Positions 16,177 through 25,880 of a stretch of 64,000 bases of DNA are shown piece by piece (position 1 is the stretch's first letter; each line of letters begins with the position of its first letter). This stretch comes from Oscillospiraceae bacterium. GTDB taxonomy: Bacteria > Bacillota > Clostridia > Oscillospirales > Ruminococcaceae. The translations under genes were made by a program, and so were the position numbers. The stretch lies in the NCBI GenBank assembly GCA_017550285.1, contig JAFZPP010000028.1:62001-126000 (forward strand), read 5' to 3'. A model generated the notes under the pieces. It saw only the letters and a program-made list of their open reading frames with translations, ran no database searches and was not told where the DNA came from.

Positions 16177-17262
16177 ATGTCTAACAGACCGTTTCAGGGA
16201 CTTGTCGTTCAGATGCACGACACCATCCACGCAACCATCGGTGTAGTCGATGAGACCGCAACCATTATCGCATGCAGTGATCCGACCCGTGTCGGCACGA
16301 CCAATGAATTCGTATCCATGGATATGAACGAGTCCGGTGACCTGTTCATCCGCGACGGATTCACCTACAAGCCGTTCGGCGTGCGCACCACACCGGATTA
16401 TGCCGTCTTTGTGGAAGGCACCGATGAGAATGCTGCAAAGTATGCTGATATCCTTGCAATCGCAATGTCCAGCATCAAGCAGTATTACGACGAAAAATAT
16501 GACCGAAACAACTTTATCAAGAATGTCGTTCTGGATAACGTGCTGCCCGGTGATATTGTTGTAAAGGCGCGTGAGCTGCACTTCAATGCGGAAATCAGCC
16601 GCGTTGTCTTCCTGATCCGAATTGTTTCCGCAAATGATATCTCTGCATATGATGTTATCCAGAATCTGTTTCCGGATAAGAGCAAGGACTTTGTCTTCAA
16701 TATCACCGAGACGGATATCGTTCTCGTAAAAGAGATCAAGTCCACAAATGAAAGCAAGGACCTCGAAAAGCTCGCACGCTCCATTGCAGATACCCTTTCG
16801 AGCGAGTTCTATACCCGCGTCAATGTCGGTATCGGCACAAGCGTTGTCGGCGTCAAGGATCTTGCACGTTCCTTCAAGGAAGCGCAGACTGCTCTGGAAG
16901 TCGGCAAGGTATTCGATACGGATAAGGTTATCGTCAGCTACGATAATCTCGGTATTGCCCGCCTGATCTATCACCTGCCTACGACGCTCTGCGAAACCTT
17001 CCTGCATGAGGTATTCAAGCGCGGCAGCATCGAAAGCCTCGATCATGAAACACTGTTTACGATCCAGCGTTTCTTCGAGAACAACCTGAATGTTTCGGAA
17101 ACCTCCAGAAAGCTGTTCGTTCACCGCAACACGCTGGTCTACCGTCTTGAGAAGATCAAGAAGCTGACCGGTCTGGATCTCCGTGAATTCGACCATGCAA
17201 TCGTCTTCAAGATTGCACTTATGGTGAAGAAGTATCTTTCGTCCAGCCCTGTGAAGTTCTGA
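16177..17262 (+). CDS. PucR/CdaR-family transcription regulator
   Basis: A 361-aa DNA-binding regulator. The C-terminus holds the PucR-type helix-turn-helix: NNLNVSETSRKLFVHRNTLVYRLEKIKKLTG (a run that is read in pieces, about residues 306-336), followed by the conserved tail FDHAIVFKIALMVKKYL. A CdaR-like GGDEF-related middle domain is suggested by GIGTSVVGVKDLARSFKEAQTAL. The N-terminal ~130 aa is a small sensory domain. The ligand is unknown. It has its own terminator before ftsE, so it is probably monocistronic. Confidence 0.8.
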   Translation: MSNRPFQGLVVQMHDTIHATIGVVDETATIIACSDPTRVGTTNEFVSMDMNESGDLFIRDGFTYKPFGVRTTPDYAVFVEGTDENAAKYADILAIAMSSIKQYYDEKYDRNNFIKNVVLDNVLPGDIVVKARELHFNAEISRVVFLIRIVSANDISAYDVIQNLFPDKSKDFVFNITETDIVLVKEIKSTNESKDLEKLARSIADTLSSEFYTRVNVGIGTSVVGVKDLARSFKEAQTALEVGKVFDTDKVIVSYDNLGIARLIYHLPTTLCETFLHEVFKRGSIESLDHETLFTIQRFFENNLNVSETSRKLFVHRNTLVYRLEKIKKLTGLDLREFDHAIVFKIALMVKKYLSSSPVKF

Positions 17263-17307
17263 GCGAGAGATCATACAAAAGATTGATTTGACATTGAATT
17301 TGGGGAG

Positions 17308-17337
17308 TGCCGAACGGAGAAATTCGTTTGGCATTTT
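17308..17337 (+). terminator. Terminator after the PucR-type regulator
   Basis: TGCCGAACG (17308-17316) pairs with CGTTTGGCA (17325-17333, one G-U pair), followed by TTTT. A further 7 bp inverted repeat, CAGCACA with TGTGCTG (17394-17425), lies closer to ftsE and may be part of its promoter region. Confidence 0.65.
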
Positions 17338-17457
17338 CCATGTATAGAAAGTTTACATAATTGATTTTCACCCTTGGGAAGATGTCGAAGAATCAGCACA
17401 TGTTTTGATTATACCGTTTGTGCTGATGCCAAAACGTCCAAATGAGGAGGAATACTC

Positions 17458-18150
17458 TTGGTAGAGTTAAAAAATGTGTCTGTGACATACGAAAGTACCG
17501 GCGTAGAGGCACTTTCGGATGTCAGCCTGAAGGTCGAGGACGGCGAATTTGCGTTTGTCATCGGTCGCTCAGGCGCCGGAAAGAGCACACTGATCAAGCT
17601 GCTTATGAAGGAGCTTGACGCAAACAGCGGTGAGGTCTATGTCAACGGCTATGACCTCATGAAGCTGAAAAAGCGTAAGGTTCCGGAATTCCGCCGTACA
17701 ATCGGTGTTGTATTTCAGGATTATCGCCTGATCGACACCATGACGGTATATGAAAATATTGCATTCGTACTGCGTGTGATTGACGCGCCGCGGAAACAGA
17801 TTCGCAAGCGCGTCCCATATGTAATGTCGCTGGTTGGCTTGCAGGATAAAGCGGACTGCTATCCGAGTGAGCTCTCCGGCGGTGAACAGCAGCGTTGTGC
17901 ACTGGCACGCGCGCTGGTGAATGATCCGGCACTTCTGATTGCAGACGAGCCGACCGGTAATGTCGATCCGGAGCTTGCCTACGAGCTTGTGGAACTATTG
18001 CAGGGCATCAATGCCTGCGGTACAACGATTCTCATGGTGACCCATGCGCATGAAATGGTACGTCATTTCGGCGGCAGAATCATCAATATCAGCGAGGGCG
18101 AGGTCGTATTTGACGAAGTGATTGGAGGCGCAGAAATTGAAGCTCAGTAG
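17458..18150 (+). CDS. ftsE: Cell division ATP-binding protein FtsE
   Basis: ABC-type ATPase of the FtsEX complex, which sits at the inner face of the membrane and activates a peptidoglycan hydrolase rather than moving a substrate. Seen are Walker A GRSGAGKSTLIK, Q-loop VFQDYRLI, signature LSGGEQQRCALARAL, Walker B LLIADEPTGNVD and the H-loop VTHAHEM. TTG start seven bases after GAGGAGG. Its last 14 bases overlap ftsX, and the M23 hydrolase gene follows. Confidence 0.96.
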   Translation: MVELKNVSVTYESTGVEALSDVSLKVEDGEFAFVIGRSGAGKSTLIKLLMKELDANSGEVYVNGYDLMKLKKRKVPEFRRTIGVVFQDYRLIDTMTVYENIAFVLRVIDAPRKQIRKRVPYVMSLVGLQDKADCYPSELSGGEQQRCALARALVNDPALLIADEPTGNVDPELAYELVELLQGINACGTTILMVTHAHEMVRHFGGRIINISEGEVVFDEVIGGAEIEAQ

Positions 18151-19054
18151 TTTTCGGTATCTTGTCAGACAGGGCTTTGACAATGTCTGGAAGAACCGTG
18201 TCATGGCTTTCGCATCGTTCTGTGTTCTGCTCGTCAGCCTTCTGCTGGTTGGAATCTCTGTTCTGTTTTATGTGAATATTAACGCGATCATCGGCGGTAT
18301 CGAGGATAAAAACGAAGTAATTGTCTACCTCAGCGAGACAACATCCGAAGAACGCCGCACCGAGATCGGTGATGAGCTGGCTGCAATGAAAAATATCGCA
18401 AGCGTTCAGCTCTATACAAAAGAGGAAGCCCTGGAAGACCTGAAAGTCGATATGAGCGATCAGGCAATCGTATTTGAGTCGCTCGGCGATGACAATCCCC
18501 TGCTGGATGCCTACCGCATCCGTGTTGCAGATATCTCCAAAATGGACGAAACGATTTCTGCGACGAAGAAAATGCAGGATGTCGATTCGGTTCGCTCGCC
18601 GGATTCCTTTGTCGAGCTGCTCACGGAAATGCGCCGCGTTGTGACGATTGTCGCAATCGCAATCATCATCGCGCTATTCATTGTTTCCATGGTAATTATC
18701 TCGAATACAACCCGTGCCAGCGTATTCTCCCGCCGCCGCGAGATCAGCATAATGCAAAGCGTCGGTGCGACGAAAGCATTTATCCGGTTCCCCTTTTTCA
18801 TCGAGGGCATGATCAACGGATTTATGGCAGGCGTTTTCGCAACGCTGCTGACATGGTTTGCATATGACAGCCTTGTGAATCTTCTCGGTCGGTTTGATGT
18901 TCTGAGCACAATCGGTCTCGGCAATGTCATTCCTCTCAGCAGAATTTATGTGATTGTGATGCTTTCCTATATCTTCGCCGGTTCGCTGATCGGCGCATTC
19001 GGAAGTGTCCTTTCCACACGGGTACATCTGAGATACCGTGCCGCCAATATGTAA
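18137..19054 (+). CDS. ftsX: Cell division permease-like protein FtsX
   Basis: Four-helix membrane partner of FtsE (about 305 aa). A first membrane segment (about 22-48), a ~140-aa outside loop that contacts the hydrolase (ENKNEVIVYLSE onward), and three C-terminal helices with the FtsX block SRRREISIMQSVGATKAFIRFPFFIEG. The TTG at 18137 is chosen because GGAGG lies 8 bases upstream; an upstream in-frame TTG at 18122 overlaps that site. Overlaps ftsE, so the two are translationally coupled. Confidence 0.94.
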   Translation: MKLSSFRYLVRQGFDNVWKNRVMAFASFCVLLVSLLLVGISVLFYVNINAIIGGIEDKNEVIVYLSETTSEERRTEIGDELAAMKNIASVQLYTKEEALEDLKVDMSDQAIVFESLGDDNPLLDAYRIRVADISKMDETISATKKMQDVDSVRSPDSFVELLTEMRRVVTIVAIAIIIALFIVSMVIISNTTRASVFSRRREISIMQSVGATKAFIRFPFFIEGMINGFMAGVFATLLTWFAYDSLVNLLGRFDVLSTIGLGNVIPLSRIYVIVMLSYIFAGSLIGAFGSVLSTRVHLRYRAANM

Positions 19055-19087
19055 CTAAATGCGAAGCAAACAAAGGAAGGTTTATTT

Positions 19088-20626
19088 ATGAACAAGCAAT
19101 GCAGAAAAGCGCTTGCAGTGTTGTCTGCCGTCATTCTGACAGCGACATCCCTTACGCTGGAAGCAAAGCAGAATCCGAATAATCTTGCTTATGCAAAAAC
19201 GCTGAAAGAAATCGAACAGGAGAAAAAGGAGAAGCAGGATCAGATTGATCAGAAAAAGGAGGAGCTCAAAAAGCTCTCCGATGATCTGGACAATAAATCC
19301 GCTTACGAGCAGACGCTGAAAGAGCAGATCAGCCTCATCAACGGCAAAATGGTGCTGATTGATTCACAGATGTCGAATCTCATCGGTGAAATATCTGAAA
19401 CGGAAAATCAGATCGCCGCGCTTCAGAATGAAATTGACGAGGAAGAGATTGCCGTTCAGGAGGGTCTGAAGCTCTTTAAGTCCCGTATCCGCGCGCTGTA
19501 TGTGCACGGCAATGACAGTCTGCTGTCCGCACTGGTCGGTGCATCGAGCTTCTATGATGTGCTTGCCAGAATGGACCTGATCAAGCGTATTTCCAAGCAT
19601 GATGATGAAATGATCACAGAGCTCCGTGAGGAGATTCAGTCCCTGACAAATCATAAGCAGGATCTGACTGTCAGCTTACAGGCGCTCAATCTCAAGCAGA
19701 CAGAAATTCAGGTGCTTATGGACGAATTTGATTCGTCGAAGAAAGAACTCGATACGGCGCTGTCTGATAATCATGTTGATATTCAGATGATCGAATCCAA
19801 ACAGCAGACTGCAAACAATGAGCTGAAAAAGCAGCAGATGGATATGGATAAGATCGAACAGGAAGAACAGGATCTGATTGCCGAAGCAATCCGCAAGGCA
19901 ATGGAGGAAGAACAGAAAAAACAGGAAGAGGAAGCACGCAAAAAGGCAGAGCTTGAGGCAAAGCGTACTACCACGACAACAACGACCACAACAACTACAA
20001 CCACAACAGTCCGGACAACGATTGCGACCACCACAGCCGTACCTGCAACGCAGGAAGCTGTTGTTACAGAGGCACCGGCGAATTCACAGGCAGTGATAAC
20101 CAATGCTGCAACCGAGGAAACACCGGCACCGACAACTGCGCCGACGACCGCCGCAACAACTGCGCCGACGACAACCACTGTCGCTGCAACGACAACACAG
20201 GCACCGCCGACCGGCAGCATGTTTGCGTGGCCGTGTCCGGGTCATTATGGCATTTCCAGCCCGTTCGGCTACCGCAAGGACCCGTTTACCGGCGCAACCA
20301 GCGGTCACAGCGGCATTGATATTATCGGAAATGTTACCGCAATCAACGGCGCAGCAGCCTGCGCAGCCGGAAACGGTACTGTCATTCGTGTTGTAAATGA
20401 CGGCTGGGGCGGCGGTTACGGTAATAACGTCGTAATCTATCACGGCAACGGCTATTCGACACTGTATGCACATTTACAGCGTACAACTGTGTCTGTCGGT
20501 CAGACGGTAACGGTCGGTCAGCAGATCGGTGTCGTCGGTTCGACGGGCAGATCGACCGGTCCGCATCTCCATTTTGAGGTGCGCATCAACGATACGCCGG
20601 TCAATCCGGTACAGTATCTCCCGTAA
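19088..20626 (+). CDS. Secreted coiled-coil M23 peptidoglycan hydrolase (FtsEX effector)
   Basis: A 512-aa exported protein: signal peptide (about 1-28), long coiled coil (about 35-290, rich in Glu/Lys/Gln), a Thr-rich low-complexity linker (about 292-375) and a C-terminal M23/LytM endopeptidase domain (about 380-512). The zinc motifs look complete: GHSGIDI (HxxxD) and GPHLHFEV (HxH). This is the layout of PcsB/CwlO/EnvC-type proteins that FtsX binds through the coiled coil, and the gene directly follows ftsEX. Expected role: cutting peptide cross-links during growth or division. Confidence 0.93.
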   Translation: MNKQCRKALAVLSAVILTATSLTLEAKQNPNNLAYAKTLKEIEQEKKEKQDQIDQKKEELKKLSDDLDNKSAYEQTLKEQISLINGKMVLIDSQMSNLIGEISETENQIAALQNEIDEEEIAVQEGLKLFKSRIRALYVHGNDSLLSALVGASSFYDVLARMDLIKRISKHDDEMITELREEIQSLTNHKQDLTVSLQALNLKQTEIQVLMDEFDSSKKELDTALSDNHVDIQMIESKQQTANNELKKQQMDMDKIEQEEQDLIAEAIRKAMEEEQKKQEEEARKKAELEAKRTTTTTTTTTTTTTTVRTTIATTTAVPATQEAVVTEAPANSQAVITNAATEETPAPTTAPTTAATTAPTTTTVAATTTQAPPTGSMFAWPCPGHYGISSPFGYRKDPFTGATSGHSGIDIIGNVTAINGAAACAAGNGTVIRVVNDGWGGGYGNNVVIYHGNGYSTLYAHLQRTTVSVGQTVTVGQQIGVVGSTGRSTGPHLHFEVRINDTPVNPVQYLP

Positions 20627-20661
20627 AATGAACAAGATTTGAACCAGCTTATTTCTTATGA

Positions 20662-20710
20662 ACCGGATAAACGGCAGGAGACGGTCAGGATGTCTCTTGC
20701 CGTTTCCGGT
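20662..20710 (+). terminator. Long hairpin between the M23 and S41 genes
   Basis: ACCGG...AAACGGCA.GAGAC pairs with GTCTC.TGCCGTTT.CCGGT over about 19 base pairs with small mismatches; the tail ATTTATTC is only moderately T-rich. It may be a partial terminator or an RNA-stability element between ftsEX-M23 and the S41 gene. Confidence 0.6.
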
Positions 20711-20740
20711 ATTTATTCAAACAGAAAGGCGGCATCTGTG

Positions 20741-21919
20741 ATGATCAGAATATCACTCGGTACGGTCATTAGTCTGATGACTCTGACTGCTGCCGCGACA
20801 TTTGTCATTACGCTTTCTGCCGGCGAGAAGGCGTTTAACAAAAAAATCACAGAGATCGACCGCCTTGCCGATAAATATGAGCGTCTGGATGAACTGGACG
20901 CAAAGATACGCGAAACATTCTATAAAGATGTGCCGGAAAATGACGTCATGGAAGGCATGCTCGAGGGTTATGTCGCCGGTCTCGGCGACCGCTACAGCGT
21001 ATATCGCAGCAATGAGGAGCTGACTGCTTATCATGATACCACATCCGGCGTTTATACGGGCATCGGCATCTCGATCAGTCAGAATGCTGACGGATATACT
21101 GAAATTGTTGATGTCACGGAAAACGGTCCTGCTGAGAAAAAAGGCATCGAGGTCGGCGATCTCCTGCTTGAAGTAGAGGGCGTATCGCTCAAGGCGAATT
21201 ACCGCGAGGCTGTTGATATGATTGCCGGCGATGTCGGAACATCCGTCACGCTTCGTATTCGCAAACATGATTCCGATACAGAGAAAAAAATCTCCGTCAT
21301 CCGTTCACAGATTGACGAAATCACTGTTCAGTCTGCATTTCTGCCCGATCAGATCGGGTATATTTACATTGGAAAATTCCGCACCGTGACGGTCTCACAG
21401 TTTGAAAATGCCCGTCAGGAGCTGCTGAAACAAGGCGCGAAAGCGTTTATATTTGACGTCCGCAATAACGGCGGCGGTCTGCTTTCTGCTCTGGAGCGCA
21501 TGACCGATCCGCTGCTGCCGGAGGGCGAGCTTGCTTTCTCCTATGACCGCGAAGGCAATGCATCCACCATTCTGACATCCGATGCACATTTCGAGAAAAT
21601 GCCGTATGTCATACTGGTCAACGGCAATACGGCAAGTGCCTCTGAATTGTTTGCCTGTGTACTGCGTGACTATGCAGATGCCGTTCTGGTCGGAGAAAAG
21701 ACATTCGGCAAGGGCATTATGCAGTCTACTTTTGATCTGTCCGGCGGCGGCGTGACGCTGACGACCGCGACCTATGCAACCGGCAAAACGGAATGCTATC
21801 ATGAAATCGGTCTGGAACCGAACGTTCTTGCGGTGTATGACCCCGATGCGGAAAAGGATAATCAGATTCAGGCTGCAATCGACACCGCAAAAGAACTGAT
21901 CTCGAAGCAGGAGGATTGA
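20741..21919 (+). CDS. S41-family C-terminal processing peptidase (CtpA-like)
   Basis: Membrane-anchored serine protease with a Ser/Lys dyad, about 392 aa. N-terminal membrane helix (about 3-24), PDZ domain (SGVYTGIGISI through VEGVSLKANYREAVDMI), and the S41 core with DVRNNGGGLLSA, the Ser in GNTASASELFA and the Lys in GEKTFGKGIMQ. The frame is open from 20639, but the ATG at 20741 follows AAAGGCGG and lies after the hairpin. Such proteases often process cell-wall enzymes, fitting the neighbouring ftsEX-M23 genes. GH95 starts 1 base after its stop. Confidence 0.9.
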   Translation: MIRISLGTVISLMTLTAAATFVITLSAGEKAFNKKITEIDRLADKYERLDELDAKIRETFYKDVPENDVMEGMLEGYVAGLGDRYSVYRSNEELTAYHDTTSGVYTGIGISISQNADGYTEIVDVTENGPAEKKGIEVGDLLLEVEGVSLKANYREAVDMIAGDVGTSVTLRIRKHDSDTEKKISVIRSQIDEITVQSAFLPDQIGYIYIGKFRTVTVSQFENARQELLKQGAKAFIFDVRNNGGGLLSALERMTDPLLPEGELAFSYDREGNASTILTSDAHFEKMPYVILVNGNTASASELFACVLRDYADAVLVGEKTFGKGIMQSTFDLSGGGVTLTTATYATGKTECYHEIGLEPNVLAVYDPDAEKDNQIQAAIDTAKELISKQED

Positions 21920-21920
21920 C

Positions 21921-24212
21921 ATGCCGAAGCTGTGGTACAGACAGCCTGCTGCATGCTTTGAGGAAGCACTGCCGGTCGGTGCCGGAAGATTCGGCGCGAT
22001 GCTGTACGGCGAAGCTGAGGCAGAGCTGGTACGTCTGAATGAAGATTCACTGTGGTCCGGCGGTCCGCGGGAACGCATCAATCCGGATGCAAAGGAATCC
22101 CTTGGTGAAATTCGCCGCCTGATTCTGAACGGTCAGATTGCCGAAGCGGAAACGCTTGCATTTCAGAAAATGCAGGGCTGCCCGAAGGATATGCGACATT
22201 ATACACCGCTCGGTGATCTGACAGTCCGCCTGTCGCTGCCGGACGGTGAAGTAACAGATTATCTTCGCACGCTCGATCTGTCATCCGCAGCCTACAGTGT
22301 CAAGTTCCGGAAAGGCGGCGCGCTGTTTTCCCGCGCGGTATTTGCTTCACATCCGGCGCAGTGTATTATTCTGCATTTCACCGGTGAACAGCCGTTTTCC
22401 GCTGTGCTTTCCATGGACGGCAGAGACGATGATTTTGACCGGAACTGCGTTCTGATTCGTGATACACAACCGATACTTGTATTCGACGGATGCTCCGGCG
22501 GGGCAAACGGGATTGCCTTTTGTGCTGCAATTCGGGTGATTCATTCGGACGGGAAAGCCTACCGCCGCGGAAATACAATCGTAGCTGAGCATATACACGA
22601 AATGACTGCCGCAATCAGCATGCATACGGGCTATTACCATCCGGATGCGGATTTGCTGCAGCTCTGCGATGCGGACTGCCTGCGTGCATCTGCGCTCCCC
22701 TATTCTGCTTTATTGGCGCAGCATACGGCGGATTACCGTGCATTGTTCGACCGCGTTTCGCTGACACTGCCGGATGCTGAACTGACGGATCGGATTCCGA
22801 CGGATACGCTGCTCGAATCAGCCAAGGCGCAGCATACGGATGCATGCAATGCATTGCTGGCGCTTTATTTCCATTTCGGCAGATATCTGATGATTTCCGG
22901 CAGCCGTCCGGATTCGCTTCCGCTGAATTTACAGGGCATATGGAATGTTGATATGTGGCCGGCATGGGGTTCACGCTATACGGTGAATATCAATATGCAG
23001 ATGAATTACTGGTGCGCGGAGTCCTGCAATCTCTCAGAATGTCATCTGCCGCTGTTCACACTGCTGCGCAAAGTCATGGAAAACGGAAAACAGACCGCAC
23101 GCGAAATGTACGGCTGCGAAGGCTTCTGCTGTCATCATAATACTGATTTATGGGGCGATACGGCACCGCAGGATCTCTGGATGCCTGCCACGCTCTGGGC
23201 GACCGGCGGCGCATGGCTTTCTCTGCATATCATGGAGCATTACCGATATACCGGTGATCTTGCGTTTCTGCGTGAAAATTATGATATCATGTATCAAGCT
23301 GCACTGTTTTGCTCGCAGTATCTGATTGAAAATAAACAGGAGCAGCTTGTGACCTGTCCGTCTGTCTCTCCTGAAAATACGTATCAGTTGCCGAACGGCG
23401 CAACCGGTTCGCTCTGTGCAGGTACTGCTATGGACAGCCAGATTATCACAGAACTGTATACGGCAGTGATCGAAGCAGATGCGCTGCTCGGGCTGCACTC
23501 CGGTCTGATTCCCTTACTCCGTGTGCAGCTTCCGAAGCTGCCGCAGCCGACTGTCGGTCAATACGGACAGATCATGGAATGGGCGGAGGATTACGACGAA
23601 CCCGAGCCCGGACACCGCCATATTTCACAGTTATTTGCACTGCATCCGGCACACCGGATTTCACCGCGTAATACGCCGATGCTTGCAGATGCGGCGGCTG
23701 CAACATTGCAGCGCAGACTTGCACACGGCTGCGGTCATACAGGCTGGAGCTGCGCATGGATTGCGAATTTCTATGCAAGGCTGCAAGACAGCGCGCATCT
23801 GTATGAAATGCTCTGCAAGCTGCTGTGTCATTCGACGAATCCGAATTTGTTTGACATGCATCCGCCGTTTCAGATCGACGGCAATTTCGGCGGAACGTCT
23901 GCGATCACGGAAGCAATGCTGCAATCTGCACCGGACGGTCTGACACTGCTGCCTTCGCTTCCGGCTGAATGGCATACCGGCAGCTTTCACGGGCTCTGCG
24001 GATACGGCGGATTCTCATTATCTGCAAAATGGCGGAATATGAAGCTGACGGATGCAGCCGTTACGTCAAAAAACGGCGGCATATGCAGACTGTATTACCC
24101 CGCGAATACGAAGCTCAGGCTCAGGGAGTCTGATTTTATGAGAAAGGAGGCGGAAGGTTTCTTGGAATTTGAAACTGTACCGGCAGGTGTCTATCACCTG
24201 ACTGCGGTTTGA
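21921..24212 (+). CDS. GH95-family alpha-L-fucosidase/galactosidase
   Basis: A 763-aa glycoside hydrolase family 95 enzyme, which uses inverting chemistry on alpha-1,2-linked L-fucose (or L-galactose). The N-terminal sandwich starts with the family block LPVGAGRFGAMLYG and LNEDSLWSGGPRE. In the (alpha/alpha)6 barrel the catalytic triad region is intact: NINMQMNYW (two Asn, about residue 355), SVSPENTY (Glu, about 484) and QIDGNFGG (Asp, about 653). There is no signal peptide, so imported oligosaccharides are the probable substrate. It lies one base after the S41 gene and overlaps GH26 by four bases. Confidence 0.93.
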   Translation: MPKLWYRQPAACFEEALPVGAGRFGAMLYGEAEAELVRLNEDSLWSGGPRERINPDAKESLGEIRRLILNGQIAEAETLAFQKMQGCPKDMRHYTPLGDLTVRLSLPDGEVTDYLRTLDLSSAAYSVKFRKGGALFSRAVFASHPAQCIILHFTGEQPFSAVLSMDGRDDDFDRNCVLIRDTQPILVFDGCSGGANGIAFCAAIRVIHSDGKAYRRGNTIVAEHIHEMTAAISMHTGYYHPDADLLQLCDADCLRASALPYSALLAQHTADYRALFDRVSLTLPDAELTDRIPTDTLLESAKAQHTDACNALLALYFHFGRYLMISGSRPDSLPLNLQGIWNVDMWPAWGSRYTVNINMQMNYWCAESCNLSECHLPLFTLLRKVMENGKQTAREMYGCEGFCCHHNTDLWGDTAPQDLWMPATLWATGGAWLSLHIMEHYRYTGDLAFLRENYDIMYQAALFCSQYLIENKQEQLVTCPSVSPENTYQLPNGATGSLCAGTAMDSQIITELYTAVIEADALLGLHSGLIPLLRVQLPKLPQPTVGQYGQIMEWAEDYDEPEPGHRHISQLFALHPAHRISPRNTPMLADAAAATLQRRLAHGCGHTGWSCAWIANFYARLQDSAHLYEMLCKLLCHSTNPNLFDMHPPFQIDGNFGGTSAITEAMLQSAPDGLTLLPSLPAEWHTGSFHGLCGYGGFSLSAKWRNMKLTDAAVTSKNGGICRLYYPANTKLRLRESDFMRKEAEGFLEFETVPAGVYHLTAV

Positions 24213-25831
24213 GAAAACTGCCGCATCTGAACGGTGCGTTCCGATATGTTCTGCTGATTGTTTGTGTCTGCGTTGTATCGGTTGTCTTTTTATTTCTTCC
24301 GTTTCCGAGCAAACAGAATTCAAAGCAGAAATACAGTTATTATCAGCATCTTTCCGGCTCCGCTTCCGACAGCTCGCTCGCTGCCGATGAACTCAATCCG
24401 GATCAGTACCAGCTGAATCTGCCGGAGGTCAATCAATACCATTTCCGCCGGAAGATCGAAGCAGAGGCTTTGAAGCTGCCGCAGAATACCGCAATTCTCC
24501 GCAAGCGCAGCGGATATTCCGGCAAAGGCTATGTCGGCAAGCTGCCCGCGGCGACTGAGGCTGCGATGACCTTTACCGTCCCTGTGCCGCAAACGCAGCA
24601 TTACCGCATTACGGTCTGTGCAGCGGCACCGGAAACAGGCTCCCATGCGCTTCGCGTCAATGATGAAGTCGTATCGCAGTTTACAATCGACGATACCTCC
24701 CATTTTACTAAAATCACCTTTTACGGTATTTTCATTGAGAAAGGTAAGGCGTCAATAGCGATTGATACGATTGACACAAAGCTGGATGTCGATTATATCG
24801 AAATCGAGGATGATGCTTCCGTTTATCAGGCAGATTCATCTGTCCGGCAGTCACTCTGCAATCCCGATGCTTCCGAAGAAGCGCAGCGGCTCTATTCGTT
24901 CCTTGTCCGGAACTGGGAACAGAAAACCCTGACCGGTCAGTATGTCTCCGATGAAAATGACCGTGAAATGCAGCTGATTTTCCAGCAGACAGGTCAGCTT
25001 CCGGCAATTCGTTTCGGCATGCTCGGCATGGGAAATGACCGTGCAGCAGTCGATTCCGCGATTGACTGGAGCGTATATATGCACGGGATCGTCGGGTTCA
25101 TGTGGCATTGGAATGCTCCGGGGTCAGATTCCGTTTATGCGGAAGATGCCGATTTCGATTTAGACGCTGCATTCCGGCATAAGGATGTCCGCAAGCTGGC
25201 ATCACTCACAGCAGAGGAAGCTTCAATCGCCGCGGAAAAAGGAACCGTATCCCCCGAATTGCAGATGCTCCTCACGGATATTGATGCAATGGCAGATATG
25301 CTTCGCCCGCTGCAAAATATGGATATACCGGTTCTCTGGCGTCCGCTTCATGAAGCAGGCGGCGGCTGGTACTGGTGGGGCGCAGACGGATTTATGGCGT
25401 ATCAGCATCTCTGGGAACTGCTCTACAACCGCTTGACCGAATATCATCATCTCGATAATCTGATCTGGCTCTGGAACGGACAGAGCGCCGCATATCTGGT
25501 GCCGGAAAACACTTATGACATCGCAACTGTTGATATCTATCTCCAGCCGCAGATGCAGTACGGCAGCCGCTATGAACAGTTCCTCTCGCTGAAAAAGATC
25601 ACCGGCAGCAGAAAGCTGCTGGCACTCAGTGAATGCAGTGCACTTCCCGATCTGGAAATGATGCAGCTTGATCACGCTGTCTGGTCATTTTTCGGACTCT
25701 GGTACGGCGAATATCTGATGAATCCGGACGGGTCCTTCCGCGATGTGTATTATTCAAGTAATGATTTGTATAATCTATACAACTCAGAGCAGGCTTTGAC
25801 GCTGAATGATTTTCGGGCACTCTACCAATAA
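24209..25831 (+). CDS. Membrane-anchored GH26 beta-mannanase with N-terminal CBM35-like domain
   Basis: A 540-aa protein with an N-terminal membrane anchor (about 11-31), a CBM35-like domain (about 80-205; EAEALKL, GYSGKGYVG, DYIEIED) and a GH26 catalytic domain (about 220-540). The acid/base Glu is in WRPLHEAGGGWYWWG (about 382) and the nucleophile Glu in ALSECSALP (about 473). GH26 enzymes cut beta-1,4-mannan outside the cell. The TTG start overlaps the GH95 stop (TTGA) and has no strong ribosome site, so translation is likely coupled. Together with GH130 downstream it makes a minimal mannan-use set. Confidence 0.92.
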   Translation: MRKLPHLNGAFRYVLLIVCVCVVSVVFLFLPFPSKQNSKQKYSYYQHLSGSASDSSLAADELNPDQYQLNLPEVNQYHFRRKIEAEALKLPQNTAILRKRSGYSGKGYVGKLPAATEAAMTFTVPVPQTQHYRITVCAAAPETGSHALRVNDEVVSQFTIDDTSHFTKITFYGIFIEKGKASIAIDTIDTKLDVDYIEIEDDASVYQADSSVRQSLCNPDASEEAQRLYSFLVRNWEQKTLTGQYVSDENDREMQLIFQQTGQLPAIRFGMLGMGNDRAAVDSAIDWSVYMHGIVGFMWHWNAPGSDSVYAEDADFDLDAAFRHKDVRKLASLTAEEASIAAEKGTVSPELQMLLTDIDAMADMLRPLQNMDIPVLWRPLHEAGGGWYWWGADGFMAYQHLWELLYNRLTEYHHLDNLIWLWNGQSAAYLVPENTYDIATVDIYLQPQMQYGSRYEQFLSLKKITGSRKLLALSECSALPDLEMMQLDHAVWSFFGLWYGEYLMNPDGSFRDVYYSSNDLYNLYNSEQALTLNDFRALYQ

Positions 25832-25835
25832 TCTA

Positions 25836-25864
25836 TTGATATTCAAATAAAATTGTGTTATAAT
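25836..25864 (+). promoter_or_regulatory. GH130 promoter
   Basis: TTGATA (25836-25841), 17 bp spacer, perfect TATAAT (25859-25864), directly after the GH26 stop. Confidence 0.82.
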
Positions 25865-25880
25865 AGCACCATAGATTATA

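Noticed and set aside
16150..17334. Minus-strand open frame of 394 codons
   Set aside because: Mirrors the PucR-type regulator, which has a clear helix-turn-helix and start site.
19970..20215. ACC/ACA-rich tandem repeat inside the M23 gene
   Set aside because: It encodes a Thr/Ala-rich linker and mixes Thr codons, so it is an ordinary low-complexity linker and not a phase-variable tract or CRISPR.
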